From the NCBI GenBank assembly GCA_000934455.1, contig KN887873.1:1-24324 (forward strand): 24,324 nucleotides of DNA, written 5' to 3'. Shown here piece after piece: positions 1 through 12,500 of this stretch (its first letter is position 1; every line of letters starts with the position of its first letter). The notes beneath the pieces are model-generated. The model did no database searches. It was not told where the DNA came from and saw only the letters and a list, made by a program, of their open reading frames with translations. The position numbers and the translations under genes were made by a program. This DNA comes from Apostichopus parvimensis (lineage: Eukaryota > Echinodermata > Holothuroidea > Aspidochirotida > Stichopodidae).

Positions 1-452
1 GGGGGAGGGGGAGGGAGGCTGGGGGAGGGAAGCGGTGAGGATTCATGGGTGATTGAAGTAAAGAGCTGTATCCTTTTGAAGTTCACAAGGTTATCCCGCT
101 TGTGGCTTTTTCGTTAGATTGATCTCTCTTTTTCTCTTATAATTTGTGTTTGTAAGGGAACCATGCAGTTTCATAATTCTTCATGTAGTGGGCTTGCCTG
201 GTGTCCTTACATTGGTTTAACTTGTAATGCATTTTGCTGAATAGGCTTCCATCTTGAATAGCATTGTTCTAAATAATGTGCACTGGAATCACAGTTATAG
301 CTATATGATTTCAATTTACAACAGTGAAAGTTATTTGTGTATTTTTTAGCAAGCTGACAAGACCTACCTTGTCATGGAAAAGTTAAGTAGTACTTAGCCC
401 TTCGATTCTTATTATTTTACAAAAGCATTTTCATATTCTCTATCTTTGTGAG

Positions 453-557
453 GTCTTGCCATCGTTACAACTAACCGTGCTGCTGTATGGGTGGACGGCA
501 GATACTTTCTACAAGCCAAGATGCAGCTGGATTGCAACTGGGTCTCTCAGGAGATTG
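453..557 (+). CDS. XPNPEP2: Exon 1 in window: N-terminal domain, V-D-G-R-Y-F motif
   Basis: The frame starts with two bases completing a codon from an exon upstream of the window. It reads [21 protein letters not shown]. This matches the aminopeptidase P segment A-I-I-T...[13 protein letters not shown] near residues 60-85 of human XPNPEP1. The acceptor is AG at 451-452 and the donor GTGAGT at 558. Length is 105 nt, ending in phase 1. The acceptor is unremarkable, so its exact position is slightly less certain than the others. Nothing in 1-452 resembles the preceding conserved stretch (S-E-Y-I-A...S-G-F-x-G-S-A-G), so the gene is 5'-truncated by the window edge. Confidence 0.9.
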
Positions 558-3500
558 GTGAGTGGGTCGAGAGCCAAACACAAAATCTTCCACAAACACA
601 ATTTTTTATGCCCATGTTTGTTTATAAATTCCCTGTCAGTTTTCCATACTTCATTTACTCATAGAGATACTAAATAGCTGATTTTCTCTTAAAATCCCTT
701 CCCTGCATGGTGCTTTCTGGGTTGTATGAAAGAAAAAAAGGTCATAGCATGGTGTAAAAGGTACTGTGGTTTCTGACTGGGAACCCCAGGAATAATATGG
801 CCATAAAGGGATCACAACCAACTAAGGCATATGTAGAGATCAGTTGGTTGAGGACATTGCTTCTAACCCAGAGGTCACTGCTTGAGATTCCATTCTAGCC
901 AAAAAGTTCTTTGCTTTCTTAAAGTTTCTTTATGAAATATGTAAGACTTGTTTAAATATTTCAAATTCAGAATATTTTTATTTTACTATAACCTATTACT
1001 GGTTTAATGTTCTGTGCTGTTTTCAAACCAGGTAATTGTGAAACTAAAATCCACATGCTTGTGTGTCAAAAGTATGTTTTTCTACAGAACAGTGAAAATA
1101 TAATGTTAATAACTACAGTGAGAACATGCCAGACAAAACTGTGATTTCAGAATCGGTATTGAATGGTGTATGTCTCTATGTTCCTTTGTGAATGCTGAAT
1201 GTGTGCGTTCATGTAAGAGTACTTACATTTCAATCGGGAATTAGTCATTTATCAACTTGATATACAGATCTCTTCAGAAGTAAACATAGTATGCTGAATG
1301 ATTAATTAATGTAAACATAATCCTTGGGTATAGGGGCTGAGAATGAATGGTATCATCAAATCTGCATGTATAAAAGATAAAATCTCAGTCGTTGAAGGTG
1401 AACTTTCTTGGCTTGAATAAACTAACCTGGCAGCTGCTTCCAACCTGTTGGTTTCTATGGTTAAAAATCAGGCATGAGCTTTTTCCGCGAATTCGCGGAA
1501 TATCCGTGATTTCTTTTCTACCGCGGCGACAAAAACTATTATCCTAACACACTGTAGCATACACAAACTGAAGCCTATACCACAATTTTTGCAAAATTCT
1601 GTGATTTTTTTTTTTACCCCAGGGTAATCCCTGATAAATCTTCTTTTGATATTTGATTTGATTTATTTGATTGATTTGATTGATTTGATTGATTTTATTT
1701 GATTGATATTACAGGGGAACCAAACGTTCCTTCCCCTGCCGACTGGCTTCTGGCAGAAAGCACAGACGAAGGTCTTGGAGCAAGTCTTTCAAGTGGAGCC
1801 AAAGTTGGATTTGATCCCACCCTACTCTCTATTTGTAAGTTTATTGTAGCTCCTTTTTTATTTTGGACACTTTTATTCCCACCACAAAATGTAGAGTGAT
1901 TTGACCTTTCGATTAACGTTGAGCTGCAGCTACAAACATTGTAGAGAGAACAAAGTCTGGGAAAACGTTTATGAATACTCTGCTATATGCCCATTCTGTT
2001 GTTTGTTGCAAACAAGCAAATTATTTTGTGGTTCCAAAAAGATAAAGCAAAATAACAAGGACAGACCAGTTTGTAAACTATAGGAGAGATATGTAGGTTT
2101 GGTGAATTGAACACAAGCTTTGGGCCATTAAAACTCCTGTTCAGGTGGATCGTAGGCCTATCACTATTTTTGTATTATGTCAGTATCTTCAAGGTGATAC
2201 ATATTTATTTTTTGACCTATTAAGGGGTAGTTTCTACAAAGAAAATCTGAATTTGTCAATTTGTCGTCTGCCAAATGACCTGCAAAACTGATTTTGGTTG
2301 TCTGAAGAGAAATTTGGTTGTCTCGGACAATCGGACGACCATTAAATATTTGCCTCGAGCAAGGGAGGTGAATGGGGAGTAAGGGTAAAAAATTGAATTT
2401 AGGACCTAGAGAATGTGGGATTTGATGTAGACGATCTGTGTGTGTGGGGTGGGGAAGGAATGGGAAAGAGTTTGAAAAAGGACATGGTAGGAGGTCAGTG
2501 GGGGGCCCGGGGGAGGAAATTTCAATCAGCATGTACTTGCACCTGTTTGGTCTTGGATAGCTATATGACGGTATCTTTTAGTCATGTGTACTCCAACTGT
2601 GAAGCTTGGTTGAACTTCATATGTGATAGTTTCTTTGAATTTCCAGCTATTTTTGGTTTTGTTGCCTTATCTGTCTCTATGCAACTGGTTTCCTCCTACA
2701 TTTACCCTCTCATCTCACCTTCATGCCTCAGTTTCTGTTATTTCATACTGAAAAATATGTGTTGTTTTGTTTGTTCCATCTCTTCCAGCTACTTACTTCT
2801 CTTACAACGAGACTTTTGAGGCATCCGACCGAGGCATCATGCTGCAATCTATTGAAGACAATTTGGTAGATAGGATTTGGGTGGATATGGAAGGTGAAAA
2901 ACCAGCTTACCCAGGGGACGAGCTCTTAATTTTAGAGATTGAGTATACCGGACGGACTTGGGAACAAAAGATCTTTGATACTTCTGCTGGGTATGATACG
3001 ATAAGACAGTTAATGGCAGAAAAAGATGCCGATGCTCTTGTTGTTACCAAACTGGACGAGATTGCTTGTAAGTTAAGATTTCTTCCCATCTGAAATGACT
3101 TTCAAAATTGAAAAGATTCCAAATTTGAGTTGAAATATTGAATTGGAAGCCATCCGATGTGTAAGTTGTAATCCATAAGTCCTTGCAGGTTTCTCCCACA
3201 TTTGTGATCGCTTAAGCGTCGTAAAAATAACTGCTGATGATGTGAATTATGTGATTTACATAAGTTATGGAATTTATGTAAATTATGTAGCAAAAGATAA
3301 GCTTGGAACTTGGTAGAGCATAGGACTTTGTATTCCTGAGGTCACAAATCTGTTTTATACCCAATAACTTCTTTGCCTATGCTCAATGTGTTTTTAATAG
3401 TTCAAACCTTAGAGTCAAACCTTATTTGCTTCCATGCAATACTGAATAATTTTTGGAAAGTTGGAAATATGGAGTACAAAGGAACAAGGAACAAGGAACA

Positions 3501-6500
3501 AGGAAACGGTAATGACAAAGATGATGATAAACACACCAATACTCAGTTTTAACCTATCACAATTTTTGTAGCAGATATATTGAGCCTAGCCTTTGTTACA
3601 TGTAAAAATCAGGGCTGAAGTTATTGCTATTTATATTGACTTAGGCTTATTTCAATATAATTGTACATATTTGGATTGATTAGGAAAACTGTTGAGTTTA
3701 AGAAAATTTTACAGGTAAAGTTAGCAAATATGGTACAAAGTACAATTTGAAGTTGCTACATTTCTCTCAGCAATGAGGATTAGTTGTCCAACTTAAGCAC
3801 ATTGTACAACCTTAAACTTGATCTCTTTTCTGTTTGCAACAGGGATATTCAACTTAAGAGGAGCTGATATTCCATACAACCCAATGTTTATTTCATATGC
3901 GATCATCGAAACAGATGCCATAAAGTATGTATAAATTAATTAAAATACTTTCCTCTCCAAATAAAGCATCATTATACTTTAGTGCTCAGAGGTGTTGCAT
4001 AGAGGTTATTGATCTGTAGCTATAGCAAAATGGTCAAAATTGTTCTTAAAGTTAAAGATCATTAGTATGTGGCCCCCAAATTGGGCAAGCCAAAAATTGC
4101 TAGAATTTGTCAGTAGTACCTAATTCCTGGATGTTCTTTAATCTCCAAATTATTCTCAGAAACAGCAGCAGCAGCAGGTTGACTTAAGCAAATTAAATAT
4201 GCAAGAGAAGAAAAAATGCTCTGAGGGTGGCAGTTAAAATGATCCTTGAAGTTAAAAACATGAGTGACCAATCAAATTAATTTCTATCTTATTTAGGGAC
4301 AATACTGCTGACCTTTAAGGCTATACAGTTGTGGTTTGCTTGTAGAATTTCTCGAATGTTTAATGCTGAAGATTACTGCATAAATGTGATAATATTGGGA
4401 TGTCTATTTCTCTCTTCGTCCTCTTGCGATGGTTGACTGAATCTGCTTCATTTAGTCTCGAAACTGACAAGTTTTCTACTTTGTTAATTACCCCTAAAGC
4501 ATCTAAGAACATATGTGGGTATATCTTTCATAACTACATTGTTCATTTATTTAATCAACTACAAATGTGTATTTTATGTATCTTGTTCTTAAAAAACAGA
4601 TCAGTGGAATGAAATGAAATGATACAAACAAGAAAATTTAGGAGGAGATCAGAGGTCACCAGCCCCAATTGCCTAGTTCATTGCTTTACTAAAAAAAAAA
4701 AAATTTGTTGAACCTTTGGGCATGTATCCTTGTATTTTTTGTTATAAAATGGCCTTCCATAATAAATCAGTGACTTTTAGTTAATGATACTGTTTTACAG
4801 ATTGTACTTGTATGACATGACAACTCGTGCTGTTCAAGAGATTGAGGATCATCTCAAGCAAGGCTCTTGCAGTCCCGCAGGTAGGTGGTCTGTGTTTAAC
4901 GCATGTCTGGATTTGCCATTCTATGTATGCCTAAAAATGAGGAGGATGGAGTCATTTTTATGAATAAACAGAAAATTTGTTTCGAAATAATAAAATATAC
5001 TGCATGTTTGTATTATAGACACTGCAAATATGGAAATGTTGTAAACTGTTTTAGAGATTAAAATATTAAAAAGGGTGAAAGAGAGAAAGAAAGAAAACCG
5101 AACTAATACACAGTACTTAGAGGTAGTCCTTCACATGAATATATGCAATGTAATGATATCCTCACCGAAACAAGTAAATTACAAAGAAGATTTTATGAAG
5201 CTTTTGAGGACTTTCAGGGGAAAACAAAGTAATAATAATTAGCCCCTTGTACTTCAATCTGCAATTACTTGAATGTTATCACATACATGGACAGAATTTA
5301 CAGAGCATTCTTGGAATTTTACGAAGCAACTCCCTCACTTCTATGTAGCTAGGACAGCTCAGAACTGAACGTTAAAACTTTAATCACTTGCGCTTGCCAA
5401 AACAAAGCATTGACTACCAGGGTGTAATTACACAAAACTTTAATTAAATATGCAGCGGTGTCTGGTGGACACAAATTTAACAGGATATTGCAGGATGTTA
5501 TGATTCTGATACATGTAGAAACCTTTTCAGAAGCTCAGTTTTACAATCATAAGATATTCTTTATATCAAATGATCTCTTGGTCAAATTTTACCATGCTTT
5601 ATAGCGATCTTTGTGCAAAGAACCTGATCTGTTCTTACATGATATTGAAAAACTAACTGCTTACTATCAACAAAGAAGTAGCGTGAACTACTTTTATGTG
5701 CAATGGTAAGTCATTACAAAAAGCCATCTTATAGAATTGTACTGACAGCACTTAAAGAGAAAATACACATTGAAGCAGTTATAATAGTGCTTGCTTGTTG
5801 GCCTGCAAGGTTGTCTGAAACTTGGGTTTGGTGAATTTGAGTCTAAAGTTCATTCAGGGTGGGAAGATATGCTTTAGCAATCAATACATCAATGTAAAGT
5901 GAGTATAAAGATGTACATCCCACTCTCTGTTAGGCTGGACAAACCTAGCCTTTTACATAACTTATATCTCAGTGTTAGGCAATCATTACTATATATATAC
6001 CATATAGTGGGTGATAATTTAATCACTGTACACAAGATGAATACCAAGTCAAATGGGTGGGAGGTAAGACAAGATTAAGTGTGGTGTAGTTGTCTAACAA
6101 ACCCCTGCAATCCTGCATCTGGAATTTTGTACCTTTTATTTGAAATTTCACTGATTGCAAAGGTAGATGTAATGAGTGGTCATAACCATATCCCTTCTTA
6201 CAGCCTTCACCCTCAGTGACATAGGCTCACATGTAGTCTGCTATTGCAAATGCTAAATGTAAAGAAGTGCCATGCAATTGTATTTTCAATTGAAGTTACT
6301 AAGTAAAATGAAGTACGTGTTGTATGTAAATGCATCTTCAATGAAAATACATCTGTCTATCACCTGGGGGTAGTTCTAACTATCTATATGACTATCACAA
6401 ATGAAATGAATATAAATAAAAACTGTTAGCAAACTGCTTATCCACTAAAGAGCATGTGTAAGAGAATGTGTAAAAGTAAGTTGGCCTGACGTTTCGATCC

Positions 6501-9500
6501 TAGAAGGATCTTCTTCTTCAGAGGCTAAAATGTAACAGCTGAAGAAGAATCTGAAGAAGATCCTGCTATGATCGAAATGTCAGGCCAACTTACTTTCACA
6601 CAAATAAAATGATTCATTAACAATGTGCACACATGCAAGTGAAGTTTGTATATTCTGTCACGTAGGAATTAACCGATGTCGAATTACCATCGATGCCGTT
6701 ACCAATTGCTTGTGCGACCCTTGAAAATCAGCTGTTACCGAGGGCAACAACTGATGTGCCCCTTTAATAAAGTTACCTTAGGTACCCTCATAAGTATCTC
6801 AATCATTTTACATCGTATCAAACTAAATAAGGGATCAAATACTGAATCCAAAATTACAGAGATTTTGGCACCAGAAAAACAGCTAGAGATCTGAAAGTAT
6901 AGTTTTATGATTGATCGAATGAATTGTTCCTGTCCTTGTTTTTAGTCATTTCTGTAAATTTATCTCTCACTTTGTAAGAAAGGCATTTGGTGCCTTTTCA
7001 AAAAAAAAAAATCTTTAAATTGCGTTGGTGTCACTCTGAAAGCTAAAAAACTTGTTGTGGTGCGCTGCCATTTCAATGAAAGGCCAAAGCAAGTTCTTCT
7101 GACCGGCCCTAAGAGGAGAGGATGCATTGCCCCTCTCGATCCTTAACAGCCCTAGGGGGGGGGGGAGGGATTCAGGTCGTTTTAACGTAATGACAAGACC
7201 ATTAATTAATTAATTAACGTGAAAATTGCTGGCATTCCATAGCGGAGGTGTATGGCGGGGAAAGGTTCATATAACGAGAACACTTTTGTTGTTCACTTCT
7301 CCATAGTTCAATATGGTTAAAACATACTGATAATTTCTCCTCTTTCATCATTTTTCAAGCAAACTGTATCACAATTAAAGACTATGATGCCTTCTTGGGG
7401 GACTTGGAGGATATTGGTAGCACCAAGAAGGTATGGCACAGTGATACTGGAAGTTATGCCATCTACGAGAGAGTGTCTGAGGTGAGCTTCTCTTGTTTCT
7501 CTTATTATTTGACTTTTTGTTGTCGAGTGGACATATATTCATCTTGTTTTTGCTCTCTTCAGTTATGGGGTTGCTAAGGTAGGAGGCCATTGAAATAAGA
7601 CTTCGTTGAAAACACGAATAATAGTGTTACTTCTAGCTGTATTTACAACACAATGTTTATACTTTCTGTAGCTTAACTGACAGTGCTACAAGGCCGGCCA
7701 AAAGTGCCATTAATATGATAACACATATCAATTCAACACATATCACAGCCATAAGGCACAGGTGGGCAGACGACAGCCTGGACCGCATGTTGCCCATGCA
7801 TAAAGGTACTGCGACCCATGATCGAGTTCTTCATAAAACCTCAGTTAATGATGGCCGAACAATTCTTTTTTATCCAACAATAAATCTACTGAAACAGGTT
7901 AATTCACAAAAACTTAATAGATTGCAAAATCTTTTAAAATCGTGGGGCCCAGATAGGGTCATACTCATGATAAGACATTTTAAATGTAACAAATGGTCAG
8001 ACTTTAAAACCAATTGGAACATTCTGATCTCTTATTTCACGAATGATGGAGTTGGTCTATATCAGGTTGTGTCACGGGAGTCGGTACATCCTGTTGTGGC
8101 AAGCAGCTTTGATTTACAAGTTCACTGCATTTACTTGTCGTCTATTAAAGTCAATTTGACATCCTTGCTTTAGGTTTTATGAAAAAATACTATGGAGTTA
8201 AGTAAAGGTTATGTGAAAACTTTCAATTAATTTCAGTTTGTTTTATATTTTTGTATCAAATGTAAGTTAATGTACTGGCAGAGATATATTCCTGGCCATC
8301 GCTTGAAATGATAAGGGCACACAATATGAGAGTTGTAAATTATACCTCTTTACAGCTTCATAACGATGTTATTATCCCCAGGCCTGCTAATTAATTCAGT
8401 TTTTGGCTCATGACATAACAGCAACGAGACAATCGAGTATTTACTTGTGTAGTCCAACTGTTTTGCATCTAAGCAGCTACGAGAGCCTGCCAACTGTGGA
8501 ATTAACCATTTTCTATTGAATACAGTAAAACGTGATTGTGTGTGATATCAGCAAGGTCACCCAATTTATGGGTTGCTTCTCTTTAGAGATGCCTTCATGC
8601 TCAATTTACCGCTGTGGGTATGCAAATCAGTTTTGTGCTACTTTCAGCACTAATTCACTGTAAACATCTGATGTACTTCCGCCATTTTGTGACTTTGGCA
8701 GTGCTTTTTTTCACTCAAGCAGTTAAACTGACAGTAACTTGAGTCACCCAAACAGATAATTAAGCACCTAGTCTAGGTAGATCATCATCTCACGTGTAAA
8801 TAAAGGTGCCATGGATATTAAGTGTGAGTTCATTTAGAATGTATATATGTTAATCACAGACAGTAAGATAATTGCTATAGCAACCCACCCAGGGTTTGTT
8901 TACAGACTGTTGAAGCCATTTACCTAATGGTCGAGTGAACTGGATAACAGCCAAGGAACAAAGATCATGTAACACCAGAGGTTTTGCCCACTTAATCCAG
9001 GTTCTCTCTTCTGGGAACGGGTAATGGGGAAGTGTACGAAATGAAGGGAATTGTGATATTTCACAGGTCGTCGATGATTATTCAGTTTTATATTTAAATG
9101 AATAAATGAAATAAAATGGTTCCAGTCGGTTTTTTGGTGACCATACCAGAGTGTGCACAAGTGGTCACTAGTTGGTCTTACTTTCAGTGGCGGAGCTAGG
9201 AGTATTGGTCAGGGGGGCGAGAATGGTCTGTAGGGGCGCTTTCAACACTATCTAAGCGGAGTGCCACCACAGGTTGGCGGGGAGTGTACATAATTTTTCT
9301 GAGTAAAGGTACTCCCTAGATCGCCGGAAATGACCCTTTCCGGGCCTTGCTAATTTGCAGATAAACGAAGAATAAATAGGTGTCATCGCCATTTTGTCAG
9401 AAAATTACACAACAAAATGTGACAAATGTCAATAGGTAGATGAGAGCGCAATAAAAAAGTGAATAATATCGAATATATCGAATAAGTAAAAAGTGGTAAA

Positions 9501-12500
9501 AAGCTGAAAAGGGCGCCAGCAGTCCATTTGACTCCGTCAGGGGGGGCATCCATCCCCCCTGACTGTATGGACGCTCCGCCACTGCTTACTTTACATCCTT
9601 CTTTCTTTTATATGTGTGCAGGATAATCGAATCATGGAAGCTTCTCCCATCTTACTGATGAAGGCTAGAAAGAATCCCACAGAAATGCAAGGTCTCAGGG
9701 ATGCCTGCGTAAGTACCAAACGTATACTCAAAACAGATATGGAGCTAGCTATGTAACAGTGGAACTGATCAACCTCTACTGACTTGATCTGGTGGTCACA
9801 CGATAAAGAATCACCCCTCCGCAGTATAGCTATTACTTGTGCTGAAAGATTCTCAGAACAGATATGCAGCTAGCTATGTAACGGTGGAGCTGATCAACTT
9901 CTACTGACTTGATCTGGTGGTCACATGATAAAGAATCGCCCCTCGCAGTATAGCTATTAATTCTGCTGAAAGATTCTCAGAACAGATATGCAGCTAGCTA
10001 TGTAACGGTGGAACTGATCAACTTCTACTGACTTGATCTGGTGGTCACATGATAAATAATCGCCCCTCGCAGTATAGCTATTAATTCTGCTGAAAGATTC
10101 TCAGAACAGATATGCAGCTAGCTATGTAACGGTGGAGCCGATCAAACTGACTTAATCTGGTGGTACAGGTAACATGATCAAGAATTGCCCCCTTGCAGCA
10201 TGGCTATTAATTGTGCTGAAAGCGGTGAGGTAACTTTAATGATTGCTGGTGACCATGTTTGGTGTCTTTGTTACATTTTAGTGATGTTTGCTCTCACTTT
10301 TCCTTTTCTTCACAGTGGAAAGACTCTATCTCTCTTTGTGAACTGTTTGGCTGGATTCAAGAAAAAGTTGATGACATGACTGTAAGTAATATTTGTGGTC
10401 ATCTTTTATTGAATAAAATAGAAGGGTTTCTTATGAAAACCCATTTTTGGATGGAACCATAGCTGTTGAACAGTGAGCTTTATTCATATCATATATGAAT
10501 TTGGTTGACATCCGTAGCCTAAACAAACCTTTTGCTAGCTAGACGTTATATCAAAAGAAATGAAGAGTGAACATGCGTGCGTCGTTTTCTTCTTCTGTTG
10601 CAGAACGAACAAGCTACCACCGGTGATATCACCTACTTGAGCGAACTAATAATTGAAGATGAAGCCTATAAAGTCCGTGAAAGGTAAACCTCTACATCTT
10701 CTTCAAAAAATGTAATCTGGAACTGCAAAATTTGAGTGTCCTTTTTTGGCCAAAACCATTTACATTTTATGACTAGATTTAACGATTATTTGATTTCTGG
10801 CCCCAAATGTCATACCTTGTGATCATATCTCGTCAGAGGAACAATCAGGGTAAAAGAAGAAGGATATCTTAAAACATAAAGATTTTTATTCTTTTTTTTG
10901 GGGGGGGGGGTTAAACTATACAGCTACAGTTTAAAAATAAATCTAACACCCATGTTCTTTTATAATTAGCCTAAAAACTAGTTAGCATTTGCAGAAACGC
11001 AGAAAGTGTTGAAAAACTTTGGCTGTATTAATCTACATTTATGTTCGTTAACATAATGATGTGTCATAACATGATTGAGAGAAGGCTGAGAGGGTTGTTT
11101 AGGGAAGGTAGATTTTAAAGTAGTATTTATTCACACAGAATTGGGACTCACTTTGTTTTGAACTCAAACATCCTGTGTGGTGTGGTATAATTTGTTGCCA
11201 TTTTAAATTTGATCTCATTTCCCGTGTTATTCCTTTACTTACAGGTGGGGCCATGAGTTTACCGGTCATAGTTTCAAATCTATTTCAGCTTTTGCTGAAC
11301 ATGGCGCCATCATTCATTATTCGTAAGTCTACAGTGAAAAAGAACTTCACTGTTTGTTTCTTCATGTTTTTTTTTTTTGTTGTGCTATTTTGCTAAGTAC
11401 AAATCAGTAGTGTAAATGTTCTCCTGAATCGGTCAATTTTACCAGAAATAGTAACCAAAGTATTTGTTACGGGTAAAAGAAGTTTTGGATCTGCCTATTT
11501 GGGTTGATCTATAGATAATCCTTAGAGGAGAATATACTGACAGGGGTGGGGGGGGGAGGGGAGTTAGTCTGGGGTATTGACTTTATCTCCACCCATGTGT
11601 CATACTGTGTTTTTTCATTTATCTTGTGGGAGTGGTGGGGATGGAGGGAAGGAGAATGGGTGTAGTATGTGGTAATAACTTTATCGTGTCCTGTGTATCA
11701 CTTTTATCTGTTTTTTCCATTTATCTTGTTGGAGTGGTGGGGATGGAGGGAAGGAGAATGGGTGTAGTATGTGGTAATAATTTTATCTTGTCCTGTGTAT
11801 CACTTTTATCTGTTTTTTCCATTTATCTTGTTGGAGTGGTGGGGATGGAGGGAAGGAGAATGGGTGTAGTATGTGGTAATGATTTTATCTTGTCCTGTTT
11901 ATCACTTTTCATCTGTTTTTTCCATTTATCTCGCGTGAGAGACAGGGAGGAGGGAAGTAGCACCTACATTTGTATCATTTGTTTTCTTGTTTATTCTGTT
12001 ATCTTATAGAAGGGACAGGGAGGACCAAAAGTGTTGTCTGGGGGGTGGGGGGGGGGTAATCTAAACCTATGTATCATATTGTGTTTTGGGAGAGAGGGAG
12101 GAAGGGTGGGAGGAAGGTGATAAGAGGGAGGGAGGACGGAGGGAAGGAGGGAGGATGGAGGGAGGGGTGGGTGGGAGGAAGAGGGAGCTGTAATCTTCCT
12201 GGTACTACAACTCAATCATAACACCAAAACTTTGAATGTGATGCACTTGATCACACAGCCAACACTTCTCTATGTATGGATAATCATTGCAACATTATTT
12301 ACTGCATAGTAAGCATATGGAGTGTATAAAATTCATTAAATTCCATAATTAAAGACTTTGCAACACCTCAGTTGCTAAACTTTCAAAACCAAAATAATAA
12401 CATCGGCTGCCATCTCCTTCCCGCTATTCTTTACGATATGTAATTGTGATCTGGCTTCATCTGAGAATGTGTGACAAGGTGTTGTTGTCGACATCAATAG

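Noticed and set aside
1-452. Possible upstream coding exon before exon 1
   Set aside because: No segment matches the conserved N-terminal block, and the G-rich start with GTGAGG at 35-40 has no coding frame that fits the family.
7715-8173. 152-codon open frame in intron 6, the longest uninterrupted one in the window
   Set aside because: No recognisable domain or motif, no splice-compatible link to the neighbouring exons, and ordinary AT-rich composition. A database search with a significant hit would change this.
9397-9582. 61-codon minus-strand open frame
   Set aside because: It lies inside the hAT MITE and includes its terminal repeat.
11626-12009. 127-codon open frame with a peptide repeated three times
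   Set aside because: It is a by-product of the 102-bp tandem repeat (102 is a multiple of three), lies wholly in intron 10, and has no family resemblance.
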